Source of the DNA: an uncultured Chthoniobacterales bacterium
Lineage (GTDB): Bacteria; Verrucomicrobiota; Verrucomicrobiia; Chthoniobacterales; UBA10450
Assembly: GCA_902805675.1 (NCBI GenBank)
Contig: CADCTA010000056.1
Location: forward strand, 1-43,751
Direction: 5' to 3'
Length of the DNA stretch: 43,751 nt
The position numbers and the translations under genes are program-made. This document shows positions 43,601 through 43,751 of this stretch, one piece after another; the stretch's first letter is position 1, and each line of letters begins with the position of its first letter. Under the pieces are notes generated by a model. The model was not told the DNA's origin. It saw only the letters and a program-made list of their open reading frames with translations, and searched no databases.

Positions 43601-43751
43601 ATGATCATCGTGTTTCACAAGCCCTTCGGCGTGCTGTCGCAGTTCACGCCAGACGGCTCGAAGCACCGCACGCTGGCCGACTTCGGTTTTCCAGAAGGCG
43701 TTTACCCGATCGGGCGGCTGGACGCCGAAAGCGAAGGGCTCTTGCTCCTGA
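43601..43751 (+). CDS. rRNA pseudouridine synthase, RsuA/RluE type (partial, N-terminus)
   Basis: ATG 43601 to the window edge, 50 codons. MIIVFHKPFGVLSQFTPDGS and YPIGRLDAESEGLLLL are the two N-terminal landmarks of the RsuA/RluB/E/F group; the Asp of GRLD is the catalytic nucleophile. The enzyme isomerises one uridine of rRNA to pseudouridine. The absence of an S4 domain before the core suggests RluE rather than RsuA, but the rest is outside the window. The 43451-43600 gap holds nothing I can support. Confidence 0.88.
   Translation, partial: MIIVFHKPFGVLSQFTPDGSKHRTLADFGFPEGVYPIGRLDAESEGLLLL

Overview
The window is GC-rich bacterial chromosome with tightly packed genes on both strands, few canonical Shine-Dalgarno sites and many GTG/TTG start candidates. 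A PEP-CTERM protein, a free-standing 89-residue cysteine-poor S14 gene, an RND-type copper cluster and dispersed palindromic repeats together suggest a verrucomicrobial soil or freshwater bacterium (Chthoniobacterales-like). This placement is an inference, since no rRNA or complete tRNA is present.

Layout. 1-2.2 kb: the end of a methyltransferase, then a TetR regulator with its own palindrome and a short downstream run (small unknown protein, doubtful small frame, secreted SnoaL-like protein) behind a second palindrome. 2.2-2.95 kb: a non-coding stretch holding the 5' half of a CAU-anticodon tRNA plus paired direct repeats, probably an old integration scar. 2.9-8.5 kb: a carbohydrate block with a GT-B glycosyltransferase, a family 1 glycosidase fused to an RmlD-type reductase, and a trehalohydrolase (TreZ). 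8.5-11.9 kb: a thiol dioxygenase, DoxX, an S41 peptidase with a small secreted partner, and a divergent TetR with an operator-like inverted repeat. 11.9-19.4 kb: a UvrD/PcrA helicase carrying an in-frame palindromic repeat, a small membrane protein, a CPBP membrane protein, a SET-domain protein, a PEP-CTERM protein, an ABC-F ATPase and a DUF4198 protein.

19.5-32.9 kb is the most coherent system, a metal (most likely copper) defence island. A CorE-like ECF sigma factor, with CxC in its linker and a Cys-rich tail, sits 7 nt before a Cu+ P1B ATPase with two CPMH-type metal-binding modules. It is followed by a YqaA-like membrane protein, a Cys/His-rich secreted protein and a TolC/adaptor/RND efflux trio, then several small periplasmic proteins. 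Four exported proteins, including the efflux adaptor, begin their mature part with a His-rich HEGH-H-G-type tag. The CPMHPE module of the ATPase reappears at the end of one of them. A ChrA transporter lies divergently inside the island. The plausible logic is that metal is sensed directly by the sigma factor, pumped out of the cytoplasm by the ATPase, buffered by His-rich periplasmic proteins and expelled by the RND pump.

32.9-43.75 kb: a frame-disrupted gene remnant, a dispersed palindrome and a 9-bp tandem repeat; a DoxX/dienelactone hydrolase pair; DUF72; a CNNM/CorC-type protein; rpsN; an unknown protein; a large inverted repeat; a Spy-like periplasmic protein; clpB with a DUF4336 gene behind it and a heat-shock-like promoter in front; a membrane protein; and the start of an rRNA pseudouridine synthase cut by the window edge.
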